Below the pieces are notes generated by a model. That model was not told the DNA's origin, ran no database searches, and saw only the letters and a list, made by a program, of their open reading frames with translations. A DNA stretch of 64,000 nt from Ktedonobacter robiniae (GTDB taxonomy: Bacteria; Chloroflexota; Ktedonobacteria; Ktedonobacterales; Ktedonobacteraceae). Each line of letters opens with the position of its first letter. Position 1 is the stretch's first letter. Positions 18,033-26,507 of this stretch are shown here, one piece after another. Location of the stretch: assembly GCF_016587375.1 (NCBI RefSeq), contig NZ_BNJG01000001.1, positions 4,843,185 through 4,907,184 on the forward strand, written 5' to 3'. The position numbers were made by a program, and so were the translations under genes.

Positions 18033-18647
18033 TTACCTATTGACCAGCGTTGCACATTGATCATAGTGCCTGAAGAGTTGAAGATCTTCAATGGTATCTA
18101 TATCCAGCTCGGTCCCTAACTGGCGGTAGAAGGTATGGTCAAGTTTGAGAGCGCGGGCCTGGGCCACGTAGTGTTGCAGGCTGTTGACGCCAAAGACATA
18201 GGGGACAACAAGCGGCGGGCGTGCCAGGAAGGCATTGGTACCGGTGCTATCACGTGAGGGTGCGAGCACGACCTGGTGTGAGGCCGAGAGCTCGATCATT
18301 GCACGCACGTCCTGCCCCTTTAGCAGCGGGAGGTCCGCCGAGAGGGTGAGCAGGGTAGTGGCACCGTGATGGATAGCGTGATGAGCCGCCGCGGTCAGGG
18401 CCTGGTTGTGCCCTGGTTGCTCTTCTACCAGGCCATGTGCACCCCAGCGGCGCGCGCGCTCCAGAACCTCGGGATCGGCGCTCACCACCGAGATGCATTC
18501 CAGGACCTCGCTGGCGTGCAGGGCATCGATCACGCGATGGAGCATATCGAGCACGAGTGTTGAGCGCTGTTCTGGCGTCAAATGCTCTGAGAGGCGTGTT
18601 TTGACGGCCGATAGTTGTTTGACGGGTATTAATGCTCGATGCCCCAT
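18033..18647 (-). CDS. cofC: phosphoenolpyruvate/2-phospholactate guanylyltransferase
   Basis: 204 residues, MobA-like nucleotidyltransferase fold (fbiD in actinobacteria). ALIPVKQLSAVKTRLSEHL is the N-terminal nucleotide loop, and LLTLSADLPLLKGQDVRAM carries the metal-binding Asp pair. It activates a three-carbon phosphate (PEP or 2-phospho-L-lactate) with GTP to make the donor used by CofD. GTNAFLARPP is the family's substrate-binding strand. Downstream of cofD by 36 bases on the same transcript. Confidence 0.9.
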   Translation of the reverse strand: MGHRALIPVKQLSAVKTRLSEHLTPEQRSTLVLDMLHRVIDALHASEVLECISVVSADPEVLERARRWGAHGLVEEQPGHNQALTAAAHHAIHHGATTLLTLSADLPLLKGQDVRAMIELSASHQVVLAPSRDSTGTNAFLARPPLVVPYVFGVNSLQHYVAQARALKLDHTFYRQLGTELDIDTIEDLQLFRHYDQCATLVNR

Positions 18648-18683
18648 GCGTGCCTGACTTTCTAGCTTCTAGTGTGATTGTTG

Positions 18684-19616
18684 CTAATAACGGAGGCCTG
18701 CGGCCTCAAGAACGGTGCGTGCCAGCGCGGTCTTGGCCTGTTGATCGCGCATGATGGTATCGGTGACCACACAGGGGATGCCCAGGTCCTCGACCTGTTC
18801 GGCCAGGTGCGCGTCCTGCTGGTCAATGACCATCACATCCAGGAAATCACGATAGCAGCGCGTGACACCAACCGCTGTGGCCTCCATGTGCAGGGCGCGC
18901 ATCAGCCTGTCCGCTGGCCCCTTGATGGGAGCGCCGCCCACAAGTGGACTGACTGCGACGACCATACCACTGGCCTCGTGCAGGGCATCATGAATGCCGG
19001 GAATCGCCAGGATGGTGCCGATGCTCACAATGGGGTTGCTGGGCGCGATTAAAATGGCCTCGGCCTGCTTAATGGCATCGATCACACCTGGGGCGGGCCG
19101 TGCCGTTTTAGCGCCGACAAATTCGACGCCCTGGACCTCGACGTTGAAGCGATGCTTCACAAAATATTCCTCAAAGTGGATGAGGCCCGCTGGCGTCTGG
19201 ATATGTGTCTCTACGGAATCATCGCTCATGGGGAGGATGCGTGGGCCGATGCCCATACGCTGGCGCAGACCCTCGGTGATGGCACTGAGAGTCTCCCCCT
19301 GGTGCAGAAGCTGGGTGCGATGGATATGCGTCGCCAGATCCTGGTCGCCCAACTGGAACCAGTTCTCATGGCCCAGCGCACTGAGGCGTTGCATGGTGTG
19401 ATAGGTATCGTTCCGCACGCCCCAGCCCTGTTTCTCATCGACGAGGCCCGCTAGCGTGTACATGACGATATCAATATCAGGCGAGACATGCAGGCCATAG
19501 AACTGGCTATCATCACCAGTGTTGGCGATCACAACAATCTCTTCTTGTGGGACGACCTGCGTCACTCCCTGTAAGAAGCGGGCGGCGCCAACACCGCCCG
19601 CGAGTACCACGATCAT
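18684..19616 (-). CDS. cofD: 2-phospho-L-lactate / PEP transferase, F420-0 formation
   Basis: 310 residues, CofD/FbiA family. VVLAGGVGAARFLQG is the N-terminal nucleotide-binding loop, NTGDDSQFYGLHVSPDID the conserved metal and substrate block, LIAPSNPIVSIGTILAIPG and SPLVGGAPIKGPADRLM further signatures. It transfers the phosphoryl three-carbon unit made by CofC to Fo, giving F420-0 or dehydro-F420-0. Translation starts 17 bases after the nitroreductase stop. Confidence 0.93.
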   Translation of the reverse strand: MIVVLAGGVGAARFLQGVTQVVPQEEIVVIANTGDDSQFYGLHVSPDIDIVMYTLAGLVDEKQGWGVRNDTYHTMQRLSALGHENWFQLGDQDLATHIHRTQLLHQGETLSAITEGLRQRMGIGPRILPMSDDSVETHIQTPAGLIHFEEYFVKHRFNVEVQGVEFVGAKTARPAPGVIDAIKQAEAILIAPSNPIVSIGTILAIPGIHDALHEASGMVVAVSPLVGGAPIKGPADRLMRALHMEATAVGVTRCYRDFLDVMVIDQQDAHLAEQVEDLGIPCVVTDTIMRDQQAKTALARTVLEAAGLRY

Positions 19617-19633
19617 AAGCTACTTTTCCACCC

Positions 19634-20287
19634 TTACTCAAAATGGACAATCAGTTCTTCCAATGGAAGACGCTCACGGCGCTTGGGATCAGCCGCAGCA
19701 TAGCCAACGGTAATGAGCGCCTGTGGGATCAGCGTTTCGCTGAGCCCCAGCGCGACGCGGGCGATATCGGGGCAGAAGAGTGGCGCGCACATCCAGCCCG
19801 TATCCAGGCCCAGGTCGTAGGCCATAAGCAGCATATTCTGAATGGCCGCGCCGATGCTCTGGACTGCCATGGTGCTCTCGTTGGCCTGGCGCTGCTGGTC
19901 TGGGTAGGTATCCAGGTCCTCCAGGTAGAGACAGGGGATGATAATGGCGGGTGCCTTGAGAATGCGCTGGCGAGATTTCTCCAGGCGCAGTTGTACGATC
20001 TCGCCGGGTTGCCCATCCATCTCCAAGTTGCGCTGCCAGTCCTCTCCCATCGTCGCGGCAAGCCGTTTTTTTGGCTCAGGCTGGGTGAGTACGGCGAAGC
20101 GCCAGGGCTGACGCCCGTGCGGTGAGGGCGCCCAGCGTGCCGCCTCCAGCATCTGGAGCAATGCCTCGCGTGGCACCTCGCGCTCCTGATATTGCCGGAC
20201 GCTACGGCGCCCACGCAGCAGCCCGGCCAGGTCGTCGCTCCGCTGGAGGCCGCTGGAGGCACGCGAATGTGAGGTTGGTGTGGTCAC
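19634..20287 (-). CDS. nitroreductase-family protein, likely dehydro-F420-0 reductase
   Basis: 217-residue FMN-dependent nitroreductase fold: LRGRRSVRQYQEREVP and ARWAPSPHGRQPWRFAVL are the FMN-binding blocks, and SIGAAIQNMLLMAYDLGLDTGW the dimer/FMN helix. In actinobacteria FbiB is CofE fused to just such a domain, which reduces dehydro-F420-0. Here the domain is a separate gene placed directly after cofE and before cofD, so the same role is inferred from context. There is a polar N-terminal tail of about 17 residues. Could instead be an unrelated nitroreductase, but the operon position argues against that. Confidence 0.78.
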   Translation of the reverse strand: MTTPTSHSRASSGLQRSDDLAGLLRGRRSVRQYQEREVPREALLQMLEAARWAPSPHGRQPWRFAVLTQPEPKKRLAATMGEDWQRNLEMDGQPGEIVQLRLEKSRQRILKAPAIIIPCLYLEDLDTYPDQQRQANESTMAVQSIGAAIQNMLLMAYDLGLDTGWMCAPLFCPDIARVALGLSETLIPQALITVGYAAADPKRRERLPLEELIVHFE

Positions 20288-20308
20288 AATATTCCCTTAT
20301 ATGTCTTC

Positions 20309-21076
20309 TTAGCGGAACATATCCGTGGCGCTCTCACGAATGAGGTCGCGACCACTCCCCTGCCCCGTTTTATAAGTATACCCGCGGATAAGCGCAACGG
20401 GAATACGATCGACTTTACCCATGACTAATTCAGCCGCCGCCGCCAGTTCGTCTGCGACGCCGATCATGCTGGCGCGCAACTCATAGCCATAGGGATCATT
20501 CTGTCCACGATAATCGGTGACAGGCTCCATGCCAGCGACACCAATGGCCATATTGACCTGTCCATTGCGCCAGGGGCGTCCCCATGTATCAGAAATAATT
20601 ACCGCGAAGTCAAGATGCTCGCCCTCGCCAGTCAGTTCTTGCATGCGCTGGCGAACCTGGCGCGCGGAGCGGTCGGAATCCTCTGGGAGCAGGGCGAGAA
20701 CGCGCTCGCCACCAATATTGGACTCGTCGACGCCAGCGTTGGCGCAGATAAAGCCATGATGGCTCTCACAGATCATTACTCCGTGATCCATACGCACGAT
20801 GCGCTTGCTTTCGCGCAGAACGACCTCAACATGCTGGGCATCCTTCTGATAGCGCTGTGCATATTGGAGCGCGAAGGGAGAGGGCTCGATATCGTCGAGA
20901 TGGACAAGACGACCCTCGGCCTTAGAGACAATCTTTTGCGTAATAATGAGCACATCGCCCTGTTGCAGGGTCAGTTGCTGCTGCTTCAGGGCGTCATAAA
21001 TGAGACGGCCCAGGTCATCTCCTGGGCGGATATCACCAATACCTGTAACAGGTAAAATTTGTATCTGTGTATGCAT
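20309..21076 (-). CDS. cofE: coenzyme F420-0:L-glutamate ligase
   Basis: 255 residues, CofE family, adding gamma-linked glutamates to F420-0 with GTP. Motifs: GDIRPGDDLGRLIYDAL, GDVLIITQKIVSKAEGRLV, DTWGRPWRNGQVNMAIGVAG (nucleotide/metal site), and YGYELRASMIGVADELAAAAELVMGK. This is the first gene of the F420 operon and follows a promoter at 21095-21124; GAGGG is 6-7 bases before the ATG. Length is that of a stand-alone CofE without the C-terminal reductase found in FbiB. Confidence 0.94.
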   Translation of the reverse strand: MHTQIQILPVTGIGDIRPGDDLGRLIYDALKQQQLTLQQGDVLIITQKIVSKAEGRLVHLDDIEPSPFALQYAQRYQKDAQHVEVVLRESKRIVRMDHGVMICESHHGFICANAGVDESNIGGERVLALLPEDSDRSARQVRQRMQELTGEGEHLDFAVIISDTWGRPWRNGQVNMAIGVAGMEPVTDYRGQNDPYGYELRASMIGVADELAAAAELVMGKVDRIPVALIRGYTYKTGQGSGRDLIRESATDMFR

Positions 21077-21094
21077 AGTTTTCCCTCGTACGGT

Positions 21095-21124
21095 ATTATA
21101 TCGTCTGTTCGCTCATACTGTAAA
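21095..21124 (-). promoter_or_regulatory. sigma-70-type promoter of the F420 operon
   Basis: On the minus strand TTTACA (21124-21119) and a perfect TATAAT (21100-21095) are 18 bases apart, ending 18 bases before the cofE start codon. Confidence 0.7.
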
Positions 21125-21226
21125 GAATAAAGTGTTGGACCGGATGAGTCAGCAGGCCCCCTAGTGAAACGGAAATAGCTGCTGCTACGAGAATAAAAGA
21201 GAGAAGATGAACGCATGATGATGGCC

Positions 21227-21291
21227 CGACGCTGCTGAAGCACGCGTCTACATATGATACGCCATATGTAACGCGTGCTTCAGCAGCGTCG
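21227..21291. repeat. long palindromic hairpin in a divergent promoter region
   Basis: Perfect 21-bp arms (21227-21247 and 21271-21291, opening CGACGCTGCTGAAGC) plus an inner 8-bp pair TACATATG/CATATGTA, interrupted only by one extra C, leaving a 6-base loop. It lies between the divergent cofE and doxX genes and has no T-run, so it is not an ordinary terminator. Confidence 0.75.
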
Positions 21292-21340
21292 CCCACGCAC
21301 GGTTCTCTGATACTCTATCGCAAAAAGGGGGATATACGCA

Positions 21341-21712
21341 ATGCTGAAAACCCTGGGTCGTATGCTTCTGGCCTCGATTTTTATCTCAGGAGGCGCCAAT
21401 ACCTTTATGCAGCCCGATGGTCGGGCGGAGAAGGTGGCCGCGGCGGGAATACCTCAGCCACGGCAAGCAGCCATTTTGAATGGCGCGGTGATGGTCGTGG
21501 GAGGCGCCGCCCTCGCGGCAGGCATTGCGCCCAAACTCGCGGCGACCGCGCTGCTGGGGGCCTTGATCCCCACCACCATCGTGGGCCATCCATTCTGGAA
21601 AGAGGAGACGCCAGCCGGGAACGCCAATCAGCAGGTCCAATTCTTGAAGAACCTCGCGGCGGTGGGTGGCCTACTTCTTGTTCTAGCCGACAATTCTCAC
21701 GAGGAGGTATAG
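21341..21712 (+). CDS. DoxX-family membrane protein
   Basis: 123 residues with four hydrophobic segments, the DoxX/TQO-small-subunit-like topology. LGRMLLASIFISGGANTF opens the first helix; GIAPKLAATALLGALIPTTIVGHPFW is the conserved middle. Such proteins sit in the cytoplasmic membrane; biochemical role unclear (some are linked to thiol or quinone redox). Stand-alone, followed by a perfect 21-bp hairpin. Confidence 0.82.
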   Translation: MLKTLGRMLLASIFISGGANTFMQPDGRAEKVAAAGIPQPRQAAILNGAVMVVGGAALAAGIAPKLAATALLGALIPTTIVGHPFWKEETPAGNANQQVQFLKNLAAVGGLLLVLADNSHEEV

Positions 21713-21747
21713 GCCAGGAGCGCCTTGGCACCAGCCTGGCGGAGTTA

Positions 21748-21792
21748 TAAGGGGTATAGAAATGGACCAGCGGTCCATTTCTATACCCCTTA
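21748..21792. repeat. perfect 21-bp inverted repeat after doxX
   Basis: Arms 21748-21768 and 21772-21792 (opening TAAGGGGTATAGAA) with a 3-base AGC loop. No U-tract follows. It may still act as a transcription terminator or 3'-end stabiliser of the doxX message. Confidence 0.75.
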
Positions 21793-21925
21793 CCCCGAAG
21801 GCTCGCCTAGCGAGTCTGGGATGTATGGAAACGCCTACATACCCTAGCCAAAGTAACCTGCTTTCAGATATTATTAAAGACATGATACCAAGCAGACATC
21901 AAGAAATTTTGCATGGAGGCATAGA

Positions 21926-22870
21926 GTGTCTTTCTTTGATCTCTTTACGCGCTTATTTCGTGCGTCCAATTATAGAAATGCGGGAAGCGATATTCTGGCT
22001 AGTAGTGTGATTGATCATACGCGAGCGGAAGAGTGGACCGTTGCCTATGTGGACGGGGCTGGCCGCAGGCGGCGCACGGATGTCCCCTATTTATTGCCAA
22101 AAGACGACCAGGAGATTCAGCGCCTGGATTACCAGCACTATATCTTACGCCAGGTGCTTCAGGGAAATATCTCCGCGCCCTTTCAGCTAGAGGCCCAGCA
22201 AGGCTATGTCCTGGATGTGGGCTGCGGTAGCGGTCGTTGGGCGAGCGAGGTCGCCACGAGCTATCCACATTTGCAGGTGATTGGACTCGACCTGGAGGAG
22301 GCTAACATTAAGGCCTCCTCGCGCCCGCTCAACTATCAATTTACGCAGGGAAATGTGCTGGAGAAGTTGCCATTCCCTGACGAGAGCATGACCTATGTGC
22401 ATCAACGCTTATTAGTAGCGGCTATTCCCGCCGCAAAGTGGCCATGGGTTGTGCAAGAACTGGCGCGTGTGACCAGGCGTGGAGGCTGGGTTGAGCTAGT
22501 GGAGATGGGTAGTGGATTTGTGCGCGAGGGGGCGGCAACACAACAGTTTATGACCTGGTTCAGGCAATTGAGCCAGATGCGCGGGATTGACCTTGAGGTG
22601 ATGGGGCGCCTGGATGTCTTGCTCCAGCAGGCAGGGTTACATCACGTCCAGAAAAAGACCTTGAACCTGCCAGTTGGCACCTGGGGCGGACGCATGGGCG
22701 AACTCCTGGCGCGCGACATGCTCTCCGGCTGGCCCAGTCTGCAACCCCTCTGCCAGCAGTATTTAAACATCCCCAAAGAGACCTTTGACGCGGTCATTGC
22801 CTCCCTGGAAGCCGAGTGGAATAGCCATCAAACTGAATACGAAGTATATGTTGTCTATGGGCAAAAGTAA
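21926..22870 (+). CDS. class I SAM-dependent methyltransferase
   Basis: 314 residues. Motif I is YVLDVGCGSGRWASEVA, followed by VIGLDLEEANIK (acidic end of strand 2), FTQGNVLEKLPFPDESM (motif for adenine binding) and ARVTRRGGWVELVEMGSG (motif III). An N-terminal region of about 90 residues (RRRRTDVPYLLPKDDQE) precedes the Rossmann core. Start is GTG with GGAGG upstream; no ATG fits. Substrate not deducible. Convergent with the luciferase-like gene, with a 25-bp hairpin between them. Confidence 0.85.
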   Translation: MSFFDLFTRLFRASNYRNAGSDILASSVIDHTRAEEWTVAYVDGAGRRRRTDVPYLLPKDDQEIQRLDYQHYILRQVLQGNISAPFQLEAQQGYVLDVGCGSGRWASEVATSYPHLQVIGLDLEEANIKASSRPLNYQFTQGNVLEKLPFPDESMTYVHQRLLVAAIPAAKWPWVVQELARVTRRGGWVELVEMGSGFVREGAATQQFMTWFRQLSQMRGIDLEVMGRLDVLLQQAGLHHVQKKTLNLPVGTWGGRMGELLARDMLSGWPSLQPLCQQYLNIPKETFDAVIASLEAEWNSHQTEYEVYVVYGQK

Positions 22871-22927
22871 GTAGCCGCGTATGCAAATAGCGGATCCGTC
22901 GCCCGCTACTTGCGTACGCGGCTACTT
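22869..22927. terminator. imperfect 25-bp hairpin between convergent genes
   Basis: Arms 22869-22893 and 22903-22927 (opening AAGTAGCCGCGTA) pair with one wobble and one mismatch over a 9-base loop. Sits at the shared 3' end of the methyltransferase and the luciferase-like gene, so a two-way terminator is likely although T-runs are lacking. Confidence 0.55.
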
Positions 22928-22930
22928 AGG

Positions 22931-22946
22931 GCTTATCCGAAAACCA
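22931..22946. repeat. copy of GCTTATCCGAAAACCA repeat (left)
   Basis: GCTTATCCGAAAACCA here is perfectly repeated in inverse orientation at 26991-27006. The pair brackets the luciferase-like gene and both MerR/SDR pairs. Related but shorter copies lie at 101-110 and 49431-49515. Confidence 0.6.
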
Positions 22947-22951
22947 GCACC

Positions 22952-23983
22952 TTAGCAAATGAGAGAGCCAACCAGATGAAGCAACTGCTCTCGTTCGCTG
23001 GCCTCGGAAGCCACGGGAACGAGTTGCAGTATCAACTCATCAAGACCTTCCTCAGCAAGCTCCTGGATGCGCTGGCGCACAGTGCTTTCATCGCCGCTGA
23101 TGACCAGTGCCCGCGCCAATGCATCTAACGTTTTCTCATCGCCTTCCACTGCCCTGGCAAAGCCAGCCCGTACAAACGCGCGCGCATACCCACTCACCCT
23201 GGCGTACACTTGCACTCTCTGACGTACCGCAGCCAGGGTTGCTGCCTCATCCGTACTCATCGCCACCATCAGATGCGCGATCAGCGGAGGCGCGGGACGC
23301 GAACGTCTCTCGGCTCCGGCTTGCAGCGCGGGCTTGGCTTGGTTGAGCAGGTAGGGAATCGGGCACATCCAGGAAATCGCCCCATCGGCGATTTCTCCGG
23401 CCTGCTGGAACGCCTTCGAGCCTAACGCTGCGATAAGCAGAGGAATCTGAGCATTCTGCGAGGCGGTAATGACCGCGTTGAAATTGCCCATCTGAACAGC
23501 GTTACTTGTCTGGAAAAACGTGCCGCGAAAGTCTGCGTTGCTTTCCCACAAAGAGCCCCGCAAGATCTGCATGTATTCTTTCTGATACGACAGAGGCGCA
23601 GTCATTGGTAAACCATACCAGCCCGCAAGGCTCTCACGAGCGCCAGGCCCGATCCCTAACCGCAGGCGTCCCGGAGCAAGGGCATGTATCATGAGCGCCT
23701 GCTGCGCCATCAGCAGCGGGTGGCGCAGATAGGTCATAGTAATAGCGGTCCCTAACCGAATGCGCTCGGTTTGTGCAACTGCGGCAGCAAAGAGCGTCAG
23801 TGTATCGGGAGACCCAGAACCAGCGCCTCCTGCCGTCATCCAGGCCTGTTGGACCCCCGCCAACTCCGCTGCACGGATCTTGTTGAGACTGTCCACGGGA
23901 TCCGTGCCTTCGATGCAAATTCCGACGCGATCACGCAAAGAGCGCTGTGCGAGAGCATTCGGGTGATCTTGTTGTGATATCAT
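22952..23983 (-). CDS. LLM-class (luciferase-like) F420-dependent oxidoreductase
   Basis: 343-residue TIM-barrel of the bacterial luciferase family. RVGICIEGTDPVDSLNKIRAAE opens the barrel; RIRLGTAITMTYLRHPLLMAQQ and GRLRLGIGPGARESL are the cofactor-binding blocks of the MER-like F420 branch; IPLLIAALGSKAFQQAGEIADGAISW follows. Members reduce or oxidise small molecules with F420H2/F420. The F420 operon 2 kb away makes that cofactor likely over FMN. The gene is 15 bases downstream of the broken SDR gene on the same strand and may belong to its transcript. Confidence 0.85.
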   Translation of the reverse strand: MISQQDHPNALAQRSLRDRVGICIEGTDPVDSLNKIRAAELAGVQQAWMTAGGAGSGSPDTLTLFAAAVAQTERIRLGTAITMTYLRHPLLMAQQALMIHALAPGRLRLGIGPGARESLAGWYGLPMTAPLSYQKEYMQILRGSLWESNADFRGTFFQTSNAVQMGNFNAVITASQNAQIPLLIAALGSKAFQQAGEIADGAISWMCPIPYLLNQAKPALQAGAERRSRPAPPLIAHLMVAMSTDEAATLAAVRQRVQVYARVSGYARAFVRAGFARAVEGDEKTLDALARALVISGDESTVRQRIQELAEEGLDELILQLVPVASEASEREQLLHLVGSLIC

Positions 23984-23998
23984 CTGTTTTCTCCTTCC

Positions 23999-24897
23999 TT
24001 ATTTTGCCAGGGCAACGTGCGAACGCTCGCTCTGATCAATCAACGCCTCGGAGACTTCCCAGAGGCGACGGCGGATGGCGACATCGTAGGAGGGTTTGGA
24101 AGAGGGCGCCTCCTTGCCCTGTTTGCTTTGGGAGAAGTACTTCCCGCTCACTCTCACGAGCTCTGGGGAAGTTGCCACATAGAGGGTCGTCTGCGCCCCT
24201 TTCTCGACATCTATACCACCAAAGAAGTAACATAACTCTCCAATAAGATGCACAATGCCCCTGGTGCCACTGTTAAAGCTCGAAACCACCATACCGGGAT
24301 GGAGGGCGTTGACCGTGACCCCTGTGCCCCTGAGCCGGTCGGCCAGTTCGTAGGTAAAGTAGATCTGTGCCAGTTTGGATTGACCATAGGCTTTCACGAC
24401 GCTATATCTTCTTGTCCCTTGCAGGTCAGCAAAATCTATCTTCCCCTGGGTATGAGCATAAGAGCTGACATTCACAATGCGCGCTGGCGCGCTAGTCTTC
24501 AGCACATCTACCAGCAGTTCGGTGAGCAGGAAGGGGCCCAGGTAATTCGTCGCGAAGTTGAACTCTAGCCCCTCCGAGGTAACTTTGTGCTCGCTATTCG
24601 CTCCCCAGCGTTGTTGATCAGCACATGAAGCTGTGTGTATTTCTGTTTGAACTCACTGGCCACGCGACGTACCTGCGAAAGCTCTGAGAGGTCTGCGACG
24701 AGCAGATCTACCTGGTCGTTCGAGCTTTTCTCTTTGATCTCTGCCTGTGCTGCTTCTCCCTTTGCGCGATTGCGGCAGACCATCACCACGGTCGCGCCCA
24801 TTTTGGCCAGTTCTCTGGCTGTTACTTTGCCAATCCCTGAACTGCTGCCCGTCACCAGGCAGACTTTTCCCTGCATGCTATTATTATTTGTTGTCAC
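23999..24897 (-). pseudogene. short-chain dehydrogenase/reductase, frameshifted (copy 1)
   Basis: The first part (24897-24565) has the NAD(P) loop CLVTGSSSGIGKVTAREL and LHVLINNAG. It then runs out of frame at about 24601-24604. In the next frame the chain continues with ANSEHKVTSEGLEFNFATNY and then ARIVNVSSYAH, the active-site YSVVKAYGQSKLAQ region and an intact C-terminus to 23999. One missing base explains it. It is a close paralogue of copy 2 at 25473-26356 and is divergently placed to a MerR gene with a shared promoter region. SDRs of this type reduce aldehydes or ketones; as read, no full enzyme is made. Confidence 0.85.
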
Positions 24898-24985
24898 GAT
24901 CCGTATCTCCTATCTGAAAATGCTTTGGAGCTTCTCGGGCTGGCCCTGCTTCCTCTTCAAAGGCTCTTGTCTCTTTCCTGTCCAG

Positions 24986-25017
24986 AGCATAAACTGTAGA
25001 GTAGAGTCTATAGTCAA
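24986..25017 (-). promoter_or_regulatory. MerR-type promoter between SDR copy 1 and merR copy 1
   Basis: On the minus strand TTGACT and TATGCT are separated by 20 bases, longer than the usual 17, and the spacer contains an imperfect dyad (ACTGTAGA...TCTATAGT on the plus strand, 24993-25014). An over-long spacer with an operator inside is the hallmark of promoters activated by MerR-family proteins. Confidence 0.7.
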
Positions 25018-25040
25018 GGCTTTTTGGAGGAGAGTTTTCA

Positions 25041-25451
25041 ATGCTCATCAAAGAATTGGAAAAAAAGACCGGTTTGACGCGTCACACCATTCGTTTTTAT
25101 GAGAAACAAGGCTTCCTTGAGAGCCGCTCTTTCCGGCGCGAGGAAAATAACTATCGGAATTATTCCGAGGAGACGGTTGAGTATCTCAAGATGCTCAAAG
25201 CAGGTCAAGCGGCAGGGTTTACGCTAGCAGAGCTGAAAGAACTCATCAACGCAGATGAGGCGAATGAACTCCCTCTCCAAAAGAAAGTTGAGCTTATTCG
25301 CCAAAAGATAAGGGATATCGATAGGAAAAAAGCAGAATTAGACCAGATTCAAACCTATCTCACCCAGATGTTGGTACAGAAGTTGGCGTTGATCAAGGCC
25401 GAAGAAAATGGGACTGCTTATGGCAATACCTGCATCATTCCTGGACGTTAA
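25041..25451 (+). CDS. MerR-family transcriptional regulator (copy 1)
   Basis: 136 residues. IKELEKKTGLTRHTIRFYEKQGFL is the MerR winged HTH, NYRNYSEETVEYLKMLKAGQAAGFTLAELKELI the second half of the DNA-binding domain, then a dimer coiled coil from about residue 75 to 115. The short C-terminus contains one Cys (GNTCIIPGR), so metal, thiol or aldehyde sensing is possible, but no standard metal site is visible. Divergent from SDR copy 1, with which it shares a MerR-type promoter. GGAGGAG precedes the ATG. Confidence 0.88.
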   Translation: MLIKELEKKTGLTRHTIRFYEKQGFLESRSFRREENNYRNYSEETVEYLKMLKAGQAAGFTLAELKELINADEANELPLQKKVELIRQKIRDIDRKKAELDQIQTYLTQMLVQKLALIKAEENGTAYGNTCIIPGR

Positions 25452-25472
25452 AGATGCGTCGTTCGCTTCCTT

Positions 25473-26356
25473 TTAGCGATTTTCTGCCAGAAGGTGGGAA
25501 AGCTCATTCTGCTGGATTAACTCCTCGGAGACCTGCCAGAGGCGCTGGCGAATCGCCAGGTCATACGAGAGTTTGGAAGAAGGCGTCTCTTTGCTTTGGG
25601 AGAAGTACTTCCCGCTCACGCCCTCAACCTCCAGCGAGGTTGCCACATAGAGGGTCGTCTGCGCCCCTTTCTCGACTGTTATGCCACGGAAGAAGTAGAC
25701 GACTTCCCCAATGAAATGTGCTAACCCTTTCGTACCTTTGTTGAAGTCAGAAGAAACCAGGCCAGGATGAAGAGCGTTGACCGTAACTCCAGAGCCCTTG
25801 AGTTGAGCAGCTAGTTCGTAGGTAAAGTAGATCTGCGCTAGCTTGGACTGGGTATAGGCTTTCATAAAACTATATCTGTGTACTCCTTGCAGATCCTCAA
25901 AATCGATGTTCCCTGTGGTATGTCCGCTTGAACTGACATTCACGATGCGAGCAGGCGCGCTGGCTTTCAACACATCCAACAGCAGTTCTGTGAGCAGAAA
26001 TGGAGCCAGGTAATTGGTCGCGAAGGTATCCTCCAACCCATCAGGCGTCACCTTCCGCTCGCCGTTAATGGTCCCGGCGTTATGAATCAGCACATGGAGT
26101 TGCGTGTATTTCTGTTTGAACGAGCTTGCCGCACGGCGTACCTCTGAAAGCAGAGAGAGATCGGCAATGATCAGGTCTACCTGGTCGTTCGAGCTTTCCG
26201 CCTTGATCTCCGCCTGTGCCGCCTGACCCTTCGCACGATTGCGGCAGACCATCACGACAATCGCACCCATTCTCGCCAGCTCCCTGGCCGTTTCCTTGCC
26301 AATTCCCCGCTAGCACCCGTTACCAGGCAAACTTTTCCCTGTATGTTGGTTGCCAT
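25473..26356 (-). pseudogene. short-chain dehydrogenase/reductase, frameshifted (copy 2)
   Basis: Most of the gene (26270-25473) is intact: VVMVCRNRAKGQAAQAEIK, LHVLIHNAG, ARIVNVSSSGHTTG, the catalytic YSFMKAYTQSKLAQ segment and a complete C-terminus. The start is ATG at 26356 (MATNIQGKVCLVTGAS), but the NAD(P)-binding Gly motif is broken near 26309; adding one base restores GASGGIGKETARELARMGA. The first in-frame Met downstream, at 26270, would lack the cofactor loop. Close paralogue of copy 1. Confidence 0.85.
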
Positions 26357-26455
26357 AACCTGTATCTCCTGTCTGAAAACTTTTACGAAATCGTTCTTTT
26401 CATCGAAAAAGCCATGTGTCATTTTCCTCTTGACAAGGTGTCAATTGATGTTTAG

Positions 26456-26487
26456 AGTATAAAGTGTAAAGTACACTTTAAGGTCAA
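26456..26487 (-). promoter_or_regulatory. MerR-type promoter between SDR copy 2 and merR copy 2
   Basis: On the minus strand TTGACC and TATACT are 20 bases apart. The spacer holds a clean dyad AAAGTGT-N5-ACACTTT (26461-26479 on the plus strand). Same architecture as at 24986-25017, with a stronger palindrome. Confidence 0.82.
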
Positions 26488-26507
26488 GGCATTTTTGGGG
26501 AGAATCT

